Source: Algivirga pacifica
GTDB lineage: Bacteria; Bacteroidota; Bacteroidia; Cytophagales; Flammeovirgaceae
Assembly (NCBI RefSeq): GCF_039543525.1
Contig: NZ_BAABJX010000051.1
Location: forward strand, 13,708-77,707
Reading direction: 5' to 3'
Length of the DNA: 64,000 bases
This document shows positions 34,160 through 41,973 of this stretch, piece by piece (positions within the stretch are counted from its first letter, which is position 1; every line of letters begins with the position of its first letter). Made by a program: the position numbers and the translations under genes. The notes under the pieces are model-generated. The model was not told the origin of the DNA. It was given only the letters and a program-made list of their open reading frames with translations, and made no database searches.

Positions 34160-35365
34160 TCAAATGTTTAACCAGGAAGCCCCCTCATAATCCCCGTACC
34201 TGGCCCTCTTTTCCCGGTTATGGATATGCAAGGTGTTTTGATTAACCTTTCGACGTCTATACCCTAGTAGGTGAAAGATTTTTTTGGTTAGAAAATGAGC
34301 TGTTTTTTGATGGACAATCAGCGTTTCGGGATCTTTTTGATCCCATTCAATTCCAGGTAGTTGGACAATCCATTGGTCTAGCTTCCATTTTCTAAGTTTG
34401 GCGGAGAGTCTCAGGAAAAAAGGATTTATTTTTTGTATCACAAAAAAGCCATCTTCTCCTTGTGGTTGATATAGGGGCATAAATAAATACCCTGACTTGG
34501 GCGCTGTAACCTTTCGCTGATTATGTAGGGCCAAAGGAGTATTTTTACGTATCCGTTCAAAGTTGACAAACCCTTCTTGCATTTGAAATAGATCAGTAGG
34601 CAGTAAGGCATGTCGATGGGTGATTTCATAGAAGCCTGCAAAAGAAGCTGTTTGCTTCAATAGATGTTGATAATAGGTGGAGGAAAAGAATTCTTTGTTC
34701 GTAATACTCCCTGTCAGGATTATCGACAGATAGATAAAGGCTATATGATTGTCTAATGCTATCTCAGAGGTATGCTGCCCTCCTTCATACCCAAAAGCGA
34801 CATATCCAAGCCGGTTGATATAACTCAATAATGGCCCCTCCAAGTACTCTTCAATACCCAGTATAATAGGAACAGGATAATGTTGGGTGAACGAGCGATT
34901 GAGTAAATTATCATTGACCGTAATAAAAGGAATCGTGTCACTGGAAGTGGTATGCAAGTCAAAGAAGTAGAATGGGCCGGGGTTGTTCTGAAGTACTTCT
35001 TGAATAACTTCGTAGATTTCTTTTTGCTCCTTTTCTTCCTCACTGATGGGTTGGTAAGTAGGGGAGTTAAGTTGCTCTATTTTTTCTTTCGTCCAAATTC
35101 TATTGAGATCTTCATCCTCAAATCGCTTTGTCTTTCTTATTGCGGCAAGGTTTCCAGTAATCCCCACTGCATATCCATTAAAAGAGATAGCCTGACTTTC
35201 TAGTTGTTTAAATACTTGCTGCAAGGCAAATAGACCAGAAAGCTCATTCCCATGTATCCCTCCAAAAAACAAGAGGGCAGGGCCTTGGGTTGGGTCACCT
35301 ACCTCGCCGATAATCCGTTTGGCCGGAAGGCTTTGTTGAAACGCATGACTATAAATCCATTCCAT
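34160..35365 (-). CDS. Succinylglutamate desuccinylase/aspartoacylase-family protein
   Basis: A 401-residue zinc hydrolase of the M14/AstE-AspA fold. The zinc motif is FFGGIHGNELSGLFAL (His and Glu two residues apart from Asn), and the third ligand region is YFFDLHTTSSDTIPF. A further conserved GYEGGQH motif lies at the middle. The C-terminal ~80 residues (DPETLIVHQKTAHFLTKKIF, basic end) are beyond the catalytic core. It lies 48 bp downstream of the GCS2/CBS gene, as an operon; hydrolysis of an amide product of that ligase-like enzyme, such as a gamma-glutamyl compound, is a reasonable guess. The substrate is not known. Confidence 0.85.
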   Translation of the reverse strand: MEWIYSHAFQQSLPAKRIIGEVGDPTQGPALLFFGGIHGNELSGLFALQQVFKQLESQAISFNGYAVGITGNLAAIRKTKRFEDEDLNRIWTKEKIEQLNSPTYQPISEEEKEQKEIYEVIQEVLQNNPGPFYFFDLHTTSSDTIPFITVNDNLLNRSFTQHYPVPIILGIEEYLEGPLLSYINRLGYVAFGYEGGQHTSEIALDNHIAFIYLSIILTGSITNKEFFSSTYYQHLLKQTASFAGFYEITHRHALLPTDLFQMQEGFVNFERIRKNTPLALHNQRKVTAPKSGYLFMPLYQPQGEDGFFVIQKINPFFLRLSAKLRKWKLDQWIVQLPGIEWDQKDPETLIVHQKTAHFLTKKIFHLLGYRRRKVNQNTLHIHNREKRARYGDYEGASWLNI

Positions 35366-35413
35366 GGTTACTATAGACTTATACTTTTTACCTATTCCCT
35401 TTTACCTTTTACC

Positions 35414-37267
35414 TTAAAAATCTTTTTCCGTAATAATCCCTACCAATTGCCCATCCTTTACTACAGGCAGGCAACTAAATCCATTTTGCTGCATTACTTT
35501 CCTTGCTTCAGGTAATAGGGTATCTGGAGAAATTGTGATAGGGTCTTTTTCCATTATATCGCAGATATTCCATGCAGCGTCTTGAGTATTTTTTGTCGTT
35601 AATACCTTTTCTATATGTCGGGAGGAGAGTAAGCCTACCAGTTCTCCCTTGTGATTCTCTACAGGAAGATGACGAATGTTTTTCCATCGCATAATCTCCA
35701 TAGCCATATCCAGTAAATCGTATTCATTGACTGTGAGGAGTTCAGTAGACATTAAATGACTTACCCGTTTAGGTTGATATTCTTCCATGGTCTCTGCCAA
35801 GGGAAGAGGCCATTGGTGTATCGGAAGACCTGTTTGCTGATTGTCGTGTATGGATTTGGTTAAGGTAATTAAGGCAGCATCTGTAGGAAGTGTATCGCCC
35901 AGGTGACGATAGCTTTTTACCATCCACTGGGAAGCAGTATGCAAGGAGGTTCTGCCTTCAACTACTTGTAAAAGACGCTGAATATCTTCAGGTGCGACTC
36001 CCATACTTTCTAGTCCTTGATAGGCAATAGGCAATAATTCTTTTTCGATAAGTTCTCGGCAATTGATCGCTTTATCCATCCATAGGATAGTGGTGTCAAT
36101 ACCATAGCGGGCTGTTTTGGTGAAATTAGCTTTCACATCCCGAAAGTCCATTCGCTCAGCGATATTGTCGTATAGTTTGGGACGCCCTACCATTAGTCCT
36201 ACCCAAAAGGCGAAATTAGCCATTTCATCCAGTACGGTTGGCCCTGAAGGAATGTATCGATTTTCAATTCTAAGGTGTGTCTTTCCTTCATTAACGCCAT
36301 AACAAGGGCGATTCCATCGATAGATGGTCCCGTTGTGCAAGCTCAAAGCCTTGAGTTTTGGAGTACCTCCCTTATTCAATATGTCCAAGGTATCTTCTGA
36401 AATTTCCTTTCCAAGGATAATAGGGTAGTTACTAATGTCTTCCTGAAAGAGACTAGCCGCATTACCTCTAACCCAGTCATTCCCAAAGGTAACACGGGCA
36501 TGTTGGTTTTTCACAGCCATAGAGGAGGTGCGCGTATCAATACTCTGCCTAAATAAGGCAATACGGGTCTCATGCCACAACTCCTTGCCCAAGAGTAAAG
36601 GGGAGTTTGTACAGATTCCCATCAATGGAGCAGTGATGGCTTGTGCCCAGTTGTAACTTTGCACAAAGTCGGATGGGCTTATTTGCAGGTGCATTTGAAA
36701 ACTGGTGTTACAAGCCTCAAATAACACAGAGTCATGCTGTACACTCAATTCATCTACCCCCATGATATGTAGATCAAAATGTCCTCCCTTCCGATCGCTC
36801 ATCACCTTGTTGAGCGCCCAATACCTTGGGTTAGGAGTCATGTAATCCATCACCAGTTCCTTTTTGGTAATCGAAGGAAGGATACCCGTTAAGATAATCT
36901 TATTGTCATGCTGCTGGGCGATATTTCGGGCATGCTGAAGGTATAGGTATAATTGCTCTTCCATTCGGGAAAAACAATCTCCCTCAAGAGGTAAAGGATC
37001 TAAATTAATTTCTAAATTGAATTTGGCCAGTTCAGTCGTGAAATGTGGGTCATCGATGGCTTTGAGAATCTCGGGCGCTTTCAGGGAAGGACGGAAGTCC
37101 GACTTGGTTAAGCAAAACTCTTGCTCCGCACCTATACGGCGAACACCTTCTTCAATCAACCCCTCCGACAGCATACGCTCCAGTGCTTGAAGGTCTTCCA
37201 GGAGATGACGGGTAAAGCTACTTCTATGTTGTTTTAGATCGATGCTGTTGATGTGTAAGTCACCCAT
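35414..37267 (-). CDS. GCS2-family glutamate-cysteine-ligase-like protein with two CBS domains
   Basis: A 617-residue fusion. Residues ~1-470 are of the glutamate-cysteine ligase 2 family: RRIGAEQEFCLTKSDFRPSL (metal-binding Glu in GAEQEF), KFNLEINLDPLPLEG, HLQISPSDFVQSYNWAQA and HLRIENRYIPSGPTV. The C-terminal part is a CBS pair (LMSTELLTVNEYDLLDMAME and MEKDPITISPDTLLPEARKV), which commonly binds adenosyl nucleotides. So it probably joins an amino acid to glutamate or another acid with ATP, with nucleotide control. Glutathione synthesis is not implied. The stop is fused to GGTAAAAG words. It is first in an operon with an AstE-like hydrolase. Confidence 0.85.
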   Translation of the reverse strand: MGDLHINSIDLKQHRSSFTRHLLEDLQALERMLSEGLIEEGVRRIGAEQEFCLTKSDFRPSLKAPEILKAIDDPHFTTELAKFNLEINLDPLPLEGDCFSRMEEQLYLYLQHARNIAQQHDNKIILTGILPSITKKELVMDYMTPNPRYWALNKVMSDRKGGHFDLHIMGVDELSVQHDSVLFEACNTSFQMHLQISPSDFVQSYNWAQAITAPLMGICTNSPLLLGKELWHETRIALFRQSIDTRTSSMAVKNQHARVTFGNDWVRGNAASLFQEDISNYPIILGKEISEDTLDILNKGGTPKLKALSLHNGTIYRWNRPCYGVNEGKTHLRIENRYIPSGPTVLDEMANFAFWVGLMVGRPKLYDNIAERMDFRDVKANFTKTARYGIDTTILWMDKAINCRELIEKELLPIAYQGLESMGVAPEDIQRLLQVVEGRTSLHTASQWMVKSYRHLGDTLPTDAALITLTKSIHDNQQTGLPIHQWPLPLAETMEEYQPKRVSHLMSTELLTVNEYDLLDMAMEIMRWKNIRHLPVENHKGELVGLLSSRHIEKVLTTKNTQDAAWNICDIMEKDPITISPDTLLPEARKVMQQNGFSCLPVVKDGQLVGIITEKDF

Positions 37268-37391
37268 GGGCAGTTTTAATGAAGAATGAAGAATTAAGTT
37301 TCTTGGAGGCGACCACGAGGGGCGCTCTTACCTTTTCCCTTTAACCTTTTACTTTATACCTTATACCTTTTCCCTCTTTTTAGTACTTTTG
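37268..37391. promoter_or_regulatory. Divergent intergenic region with a -7 box
   Basis: The region has GAAGAAT words at 37278-37292, GGCGACCACG at 37303 and pyrimidine-rich words (ACCTTTT) to 37380. TACTTTTG at 37384-37391 fits the Bacteroidota -7 box TANNTTTG, about 60 bp before the HI0933-type gene. A -33 element is not evident. Confidence 0.45.
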
Positions 37392-37452
37392 TGAGATATA
37401 ATAAAGTACAGGTTATACTGGAATAAGACAAGAAATAGCATCATAATCATAT

Positions 37453-38679
37453 ATGAAAGTAGCAATTATCGGAGGGGGAGCAGCTGGGTTCTTTGCGGGG
37501 ATACATGCAGCCTATCAAGAAGGAACACAAGTGACGATTTTTGAAAAGTCATCACAGTTACTGGCAAAGGTAAAAGTCTCTGGAGGAGGGCGTTGTAATG
37601 TGACGCATGCATGTTTTCAGGCTTCAGCATTGAGTAAGCACTATCCTAGGGGAGAGAAGTTTCTTAAGAAAGCATTCGGGCACTTTATGACCAAGGATAC
37701 CATAAAGTTCTTTGAGGATAGGGGAGTGGAACTTAAAACTGAGGAAGATGGACGTATGTTTCCTACGACAGATGATTCTCAAACAATTATCAATTGTTTG
37801 ATGGCAGAAGCCAAAAAGCTAGGAGTTATGATCCGCCATAAATACGAAGTGACAAAATTGACACCCCAAGAAGGCGGAGGATACCAATTGCAGTTCAAGG
37901 CTGGGGAGGAAGCTTATTTCGATCGTGTAATCATCACAACAGGAGGAAGTCCTAAGATTACAGGTTTACAATGGTTGAAGAATCTAGGGTTGGCTGTGGA
38001 GTCGCCAGTACCTTCCTTATTTACTTTTAATATGCCAGGAGACCCTATCCGTGGGTTGATGGGCTTATCCGTTCCCCAAGCCCGCGTAAAGGTGATTGGT
38101 TCCAAATTGGCAGCGGAAGGCCCGTTGTTGATTACCCATTGGGGGATGAGTGGACCGGCTGTATTGCGATTGTCTGCCTGGGGGGCAAGAGAGTTGTCTG
38201 ATCGACAATATCATTTTCAAGTGGCGGTCAGTTGGGTCACTGACCGTAAGGAAGAAGAACTAAGAACCTATATTCAGCAAGTAAAACAGGAAATGGGGAA
38301 TCGTAAGGTGGTGAATAAAAACCCCTTCCAATTACCGTCTCGTTTGTGGAACCATTTATTAGAAAAAATAGAACTGGATGCGGAGGCTCGCTGGAATGAC
38401 CTTTCCAAGAAAAGCCTTAACCGTCTAATCAATACCCTATTGGCTGATGAATATGAAGTCAAAGGAAAGACAACTTTCAAAGAGGAGTTTGTAACCTGTG
38501 GAGGCGTGTCCCTTCAGGAAATTAACGTCAAGCGCATGGAAAGTAAACAACTTCCGGGCTTATTTTTTGCCGGAGAGGTATTGGATATTGACGGAATTAC
38601 GGGCGGATTTAACTTCCAGGCCGCTTGGACGACAGGGTACCTGGCAGGTACCGCAGCGGGAGCTTTTAATGAAGAATGA
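37453..38679 (+). CDS. HI0933/YhiN-family FAD-dependent oxidoreductase
   Basis: A 408-residue flavoprotein. The N-terminal dinucleotide fold is VAIIGGGAAGFFAGIHAA, followed by the family motif KVKVSGGGRCNVTHAC; a second FAD-binding segment is VIITTGGSPKITGL. The C-terminal landmark, FAGEVLDIDGITGGFNFQAAWTTGYLAG, is characteristic of HI0933. The substrate is unknown for the family. The last codons (Asn-Glu-Glu-stop) are made of the GAAGAAT word (AATGAAGAATGA), so the array has shaped the C-terminus. Confidence 0.92.
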   Translation: MKVAIIGGGAAGFFAGIHAAYQEGTQVTIFEKSSQLLAKVKVSGGGRCNVTHACFQASALSKHYPRGEKFLKKAFGHFMTKDTIKFFEDRGVELKTEEDGRMFPTTDDSQTIINCLMAEAKKLGVMIRHKYEVTKLTPQEGGGYQLQFKAGEEAYFDRVIITTGGSPKITGLQWLKNLGLAVESPVPSLFTFNMPGDPIRGLMGLSVPQARVKVIGSKLAAEGPLLITHWGMSGPAVLRLSAWGARELSDRQYHFQVAVSWVTDRKEEELRTYIQQVKQEMGNRKVVNKNPFQLPSRLWNHLLEKIELDAEARWNDLSKKSLNRLINTLLADEYEVKGKTTFKEEFVTCGGVSLQEINVKRMESKQLPGLFFAGEVLDIDGITGGFNFQAAWTTGYLAGTAAGAFNEE

Positions 38680-38760
38680 AGAATGAAAAGTGAAGAATTC
38701 TAGCACTGGTCGGAGCGTCCACGCTCCGACCCCAAGCATCATTTGAGCGTCCACGCTCAA
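38666..38760. repeat. GAAGAAT word plus two TCCA-loop palindromes
   Basis: The GAAGAAT word runs over the upstream stop. 38708-38731 has arms GGTCGGAGCG/CGCTCCGACC around TCCA; compared with 4509 the T-A pair has become G-C on both sides. 38743-38760 has arms TTGAGCG/CGCTCAA around TCCA and ends 5 bp from the serpin stop. Confidence 0.9.
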
Positions 38761-38765
38761 AACAA

Positions 38766-40004
38766 TCACAAAGAAGGATCTTGCAACATTCCTTCAAAAA
38801 GAATAGCCCCCGTATGCTGCTCAGAAATGAAAAACAAGAAAGGGCGGTTAATCGCGGTAGTTGGCTCGGTGGCTGATAATGTCCAAATTTCAACGGCAGT
38901 AGCGGCGGCGGCTTCAGTGCCTACCTCATCAACTTTCATATAGGTTTTTTGGATGACCTCAGAAATAAAGAGTTGATGGTTACCAAGTACAAGTTGGTCA
39001 AATTCAGCAGCATCTTGAGAAAAAGGCAATGGCATACCCAGTTTACTCAATACCTTATTCAGTTGCTTTTCATATTCAATTTCAAAGAGAGGCAGGTGCA
39101 ACGTTTGTGATTGCATAGTTACGTTGTTGTTAAGATATTCCAGATCTTCCTTGGTGAGCATTTCAGCAAGTTCCTGTAAACTTTTTCCATCTGTGGGCAT
39201 CAAGATGCTTAAGCGGTATTGCTCGTTGCCATAAGGCAGTTGATAATACATCATACCTTCTTTATGGCTTACGTAGAACGGATAATTGTCTGCGGTGAGC
39301 ATTTTGGTAGAGGAAGTACTTCCATCTTCTTTATAAAAAGTCCCCATATAGGTAGCGTCTTTATCAAATTCCGTAGTCCAATCTGCCTTGAAATAGATTG
39401 CATTGACCAGAAACATTACATGGTCAGTCGTTACGTCCTTAATAAGATCTTTGATTTTATCGTTTGTCTTATTTTCCACCCAACGGTTGATCTCCCTCTT
39501 GGCTTTCTCTCCATCGCTAAAGTCCAGCGCTTTTGCCTCAGCATCAAAGTAATGCTGTACCGTAGTGTGAAAAGAGGGGTTGATCGTATACTGATCATTA
39601 GACCATATGCTGTTGGCTTGCAGGAAATCAATGGATGGGTCAGCATCTTTTAATAGGTTCGCGAGTGATTGCTGGCTTTCATTGGAGGTTTCAATGGAAA
39701 GGTTGTTTGTACCGATGGTATTGAGGATTTGTTGCTGCGTTTCATTGATGGCTCCATTAGCTGTCATTCCCAACGCAACAGCAGCACTGTAAGGAGAGAT
39801 CAAGACATTTTGATTTTCCTCTTGAATCACTGTCTTGAGCAAGTCTAAGGCAAAAGTGTTGGACCCTTCGAGTACAATCCGTTGATTACTGCTGAGGTCT
39901 GGCAGTGTGTAGGGCTCAGTAGAGGAATCGCAAGCGCAAAGAAATAATAATGAAGTAATAGTTGTGGAAGTAAAAAGAGATTTGATAGAATAGTTCATGT
40001 TCAT
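38766..40004 (-). CDS. Serpin, lipid-anchored
   Basis: A 412-residue serine-protease inhibitor. The start MNMNYSIKSLFTSTTITSLL precedes FLCACDSS, an SPII lipobox, so it is membrane-anchored. Serpin landmarks: SPYSAAVALGMTANGA, VNAIYFKADW, LHLPLFEIEY and NRPFLFFISEQHTGAILFEG. The reactive loop hinge GTEAAAATA has small residues at P14-P9, expected of an inhibitory serpin. Alignment to antitrypsin puts P1 at Leu376 and P1' at Ser377 (VEIWTL|SATEPT), pointing to a chymotrypsin- or elastase-like target. Bacterial serpins are rare but known in Bacteroidota. The protease target and whether it faces in or out are unknown. Confidence 0.93.
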   Translation of the reverse strand: MNMNYSIKSLFTSTTITSLLFLCACDSSTEPYTLPDLSSNQRIVLEGSNTFALDLLKTVIQEENQNVLISPYSAAVALGMTANGAINETQQQILNTIGTNNLSIETSNESQQSLANLLKDADPSIDFLQANSIWSNDQYTINPSFHTTVQHYFDAEAKALDFSDGEKAKREINRWVENKTNDKIKDLIKDVTTDHVMFLVNAIYFKADWTTEFDKDATYMGTFYKEDGSTSSTKMLTADNYPFYVSHKEGMMYYQLPYGNEQYRLSILMPTDGKSLQELAEMLTKEDLEYLNNNVTMQSQTLHLPLFEIEYEKQLNKVLSKLGMPLPFSQDAAEFDQLVLGNHQLFISEVIQKTYMKVDEVGTEAAAATAVEIWTLSATEPTTAINRPFLFFISEQHTGAILFEGMLQDPSL

Positions 40005-40066
40005 AAGCGATTATAGGTGGATTATCTTTTTAAAAGACACATATGAAGAATATAGCGTTGTAATTA

Positions 40067-40249
40067 GAGCTTGTTTGGAATACTGATTTAGATAGAGAAA
40101 ATTTCTATAACCTGTTCAAATCAAGTCAGATTTAAGGCGCACGCAGTGATAATAGTGGTTCTATTTGATGACGTACGTAGTAAAATATGAGTTGATTTGA
40201 GCAGTGATTAGAGGAATTTTCTTTCTGAATCAGTATTCCAAACAAGCTC
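40067..40249. mobile_element. MITE-like element, 22-bp perfect terminal inverted repeats
   Basis: 183 bp with perfect 22-bp ends: GAGCTTGTTTGGAATACTGA at 40067 and its complement to 40249. The inner sequence also pairs imperfectly over much of its length. TTA lies directly outside on both sides (40064-40066 and 40250-40252), a possible 3-bp target duplication. IS5-family elements have GAGC-type ends and TNA duplications, so this may be a non-autonomous IS5 relative. An orphan end (TTGGAATACTGA) is at 60263-60274. 40250-40507 is AT-rich leader with nothing I can name. Confidence 0.75.
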
Positions 40250-40507
40250 TTAAAGTAAAGCATTAATAACCATACTGAGTGATTTGTACGGAAATGAACA
40301 AACTCTAATTTTCATCAATACCCCCAAAGTTCAATTTTTTAAAATTAAAATAATGGTTATTTGATTGTATATCAGTAACTTGGTAGTCTTATGGATAGCT
40401 GATTAGACTTTTTATAGCTAAAAAGGATTATTTATTTTAATTTTTGGATCTAATTCAGAATAAATCAATCGTATCTCAATAAACAAGCTAATTTTTACAC
40501 CAATTCT

Positions 40508-41656
40508 ATGGATTTTAATAAGAAAGCGTTGTTTCCGTTATTATTGGGAGCAACCCTAGTGTCAACAACTACCTCTTGCAATAAAGAGGGAATGAAAGGA
40601 AGAGCAGGTAAGGAGCAAGAGGAAGAAAAAAAGGAAGTCGTAGAGGATAAAGTATTTCAGGTGGAGTTATCCCCTGTGCAATTATCTGTGTTTGAGCGAC
40701 AGCTATTGAGCAATGGCAAATTAAAGGCTTACCGTAATGTGGCCTTGCGCTTTAAGGAAACAGAACCCATCACAAAGGTACATGTACGCAATGGACAGCG
40801 CGTAGCCAAAGGACAGTTAATTGCTGAGCTAGATGCGACACAAGCAAACCTGGCCTTGGAAAGAGCCAAAAGCAATCTGGAAAAGGCAGAACTGAACCTT
40901 TTGGATTATCTTATCGCCTTTGATCCGGATATCAAGACCTTAGAGGATACTAACAAAGTATCAGCGGAGGTGTTGCGTACCGCAAAGATTCGTCAGGGGT
41001 ATGATGATGCTATCCTGGAGTATAACGATGCCAAGCGTAGAGTTAAAGATTGTAAGTTGTTTGCGCCATTTACAGGTGTCGTAGCGAATATTAAGCTAGA
41101 GGAAGGAAACTACCCTTCGGGCGACTTTTGTAATGTGATTTACAGTGATCGACTAAAGGTGGAATTCCAGATGATGGAGTCTGAACTGAAAGATTTGGCT
41201 TTAGGACAGAAGGTAGAAGTGACCCCATTTGCCTTGAAACAAGGCTTTTCCGGTAAGATTACGGAAATCAACCCCGTGATTTCTGAAAAGGGTATGGTAG
41301 GTGTTACGGCCGTTATTGTCAATGAGCAAAATCGCCTGATGGAGGGCATGAATGCCAGTGTTGTGATCGCTAAAGAACTACCAAACAAGATTACCATTCC
41401 GAAAAACACGATTGTACTTAGAGACAATAAACAAGGTGTTTTTGTCGCAGGAAAAGATAGTATAGATCAAACGATTTCTTTGTGGAAGCCTATTCAACTG
41501 GGAGAAGAGAATGCCAGTGAATATATCGTGACCGAAGGCTTGGCAGAAGGAGAGGAGTTGATCGTTAAGGGGCTTTTCAACTTGGGAGATAGCAGCAAGA
41601 TTACCACAGAAGTGATTACCACAAAACTGGAAGTGAAAACAGAAGAGCAGCAGTAA
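40508..41656 (+). CDS. RND efflux periplasmic adaptor (membrane-fusion protein)
   Basis: A 382-residue adaptor lipoprotein (SPII signal ending VSTTTSCNKE). The order is that of HlyD/AcrA-type proteins: a lipoyl half (ITKVHVRNGQRVAKGQLIAEL), a helical hairpin (~residues 115-170), the second lipoyl half (CKLFAPFTGVVANIKLEEGN), a beta-barrel (LKVEFQMMESELKDLALGQKVEVTP) and the membrane-proximal domain. It bridges the inner-membrane RND pump and TolC. It opens the efflux operon adaptor-RND-RND-TolC (40508-50069); a family-A palindrome separates it from the first RND gene. The substrate cannot be told. Confidence 0.93.
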   Translation: MDFNKKALFPLLLGATLVSTTTSCNKEGMKGRAGKEQEEEKKEVVEDKVFQVELSPVQLSVFERQLLSNGKLKAYRNVALRFKETEPITKVHVRNGQRVAKGQLIAELDATQANLALERAKSNLEKAELNLLDYLIAFDPDIKTLEDTNKVSAEVLRTAKIRQGYDDAILEYNDAKRRVKDCKLFAPFTGVVANIKLEEGNYPSGDFCNVIYSDRLKVEFQMMESELKDLALGQKVEVTPFALKQGFSGKITEINPVISEKGMVGVTAVIVNEQNRLMEGMNASVVIAKELPNKITIPKNTIVLRDNKQGVFVAGKDSIDQTISLWKPIQLGEENASEYIVTEGLAEGEELIVKGLFNLGDSSKITTEVITTKLEVKTEEQQ

Positions 41657-41700
41657 GCAGTTGCTTTGTTCTCAAGTCACTTAATCAATCTGTAAGCTAA

Positions 41701-41949
41701 TTAAGTTTGAATGAATAGCTGTCACACTGCTAAATCGCTTTGTTGAATCGTTGAATTTCAATACTTCGTATTGAGTTGAATTGAGCTTCGCTCCATTACA
41801 TGGCGTCTTGATTCGAGTTGATATGTTGTATGAGTACATATATATCAACCAACAATTCAACTCGAATCAACGAATCAACAAGTAGCGTAAGCTACCTCAA
41901 CGATTCAACAAAGCGGTTAGGTAGTACGATAGTTACTTATTCAAACCAT
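41701..41949. repeat. Family-A nested palindrome inside the efflux operon
   Basis: Ends are TTAAGTTTGAAT and the near-complement ATTCAAACC. The left arm has words AATAC-TTC-GTATT, GAGC-TTC-GCTC and CCATTACATGG (41793-41803); the right arm has GTAGC-GTAA-GCTAC instead. GATTCGAGTTGA/TCAACTCGAATC pair in the inner arms. It lies between adaptor and RND genes and is read through in the frame of the second gene. Confidence 0.88.
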
Positions 41950-41973
41950 AAAAGAACTATTTATCCCCATATT

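Noticed and set aside
41818..41973. N-terminal extension of RND subunit 1
   Set aside because: It is repeat-encoded and absent from the family; MVKFLINRPVAV at 41974 is the standard RND start.
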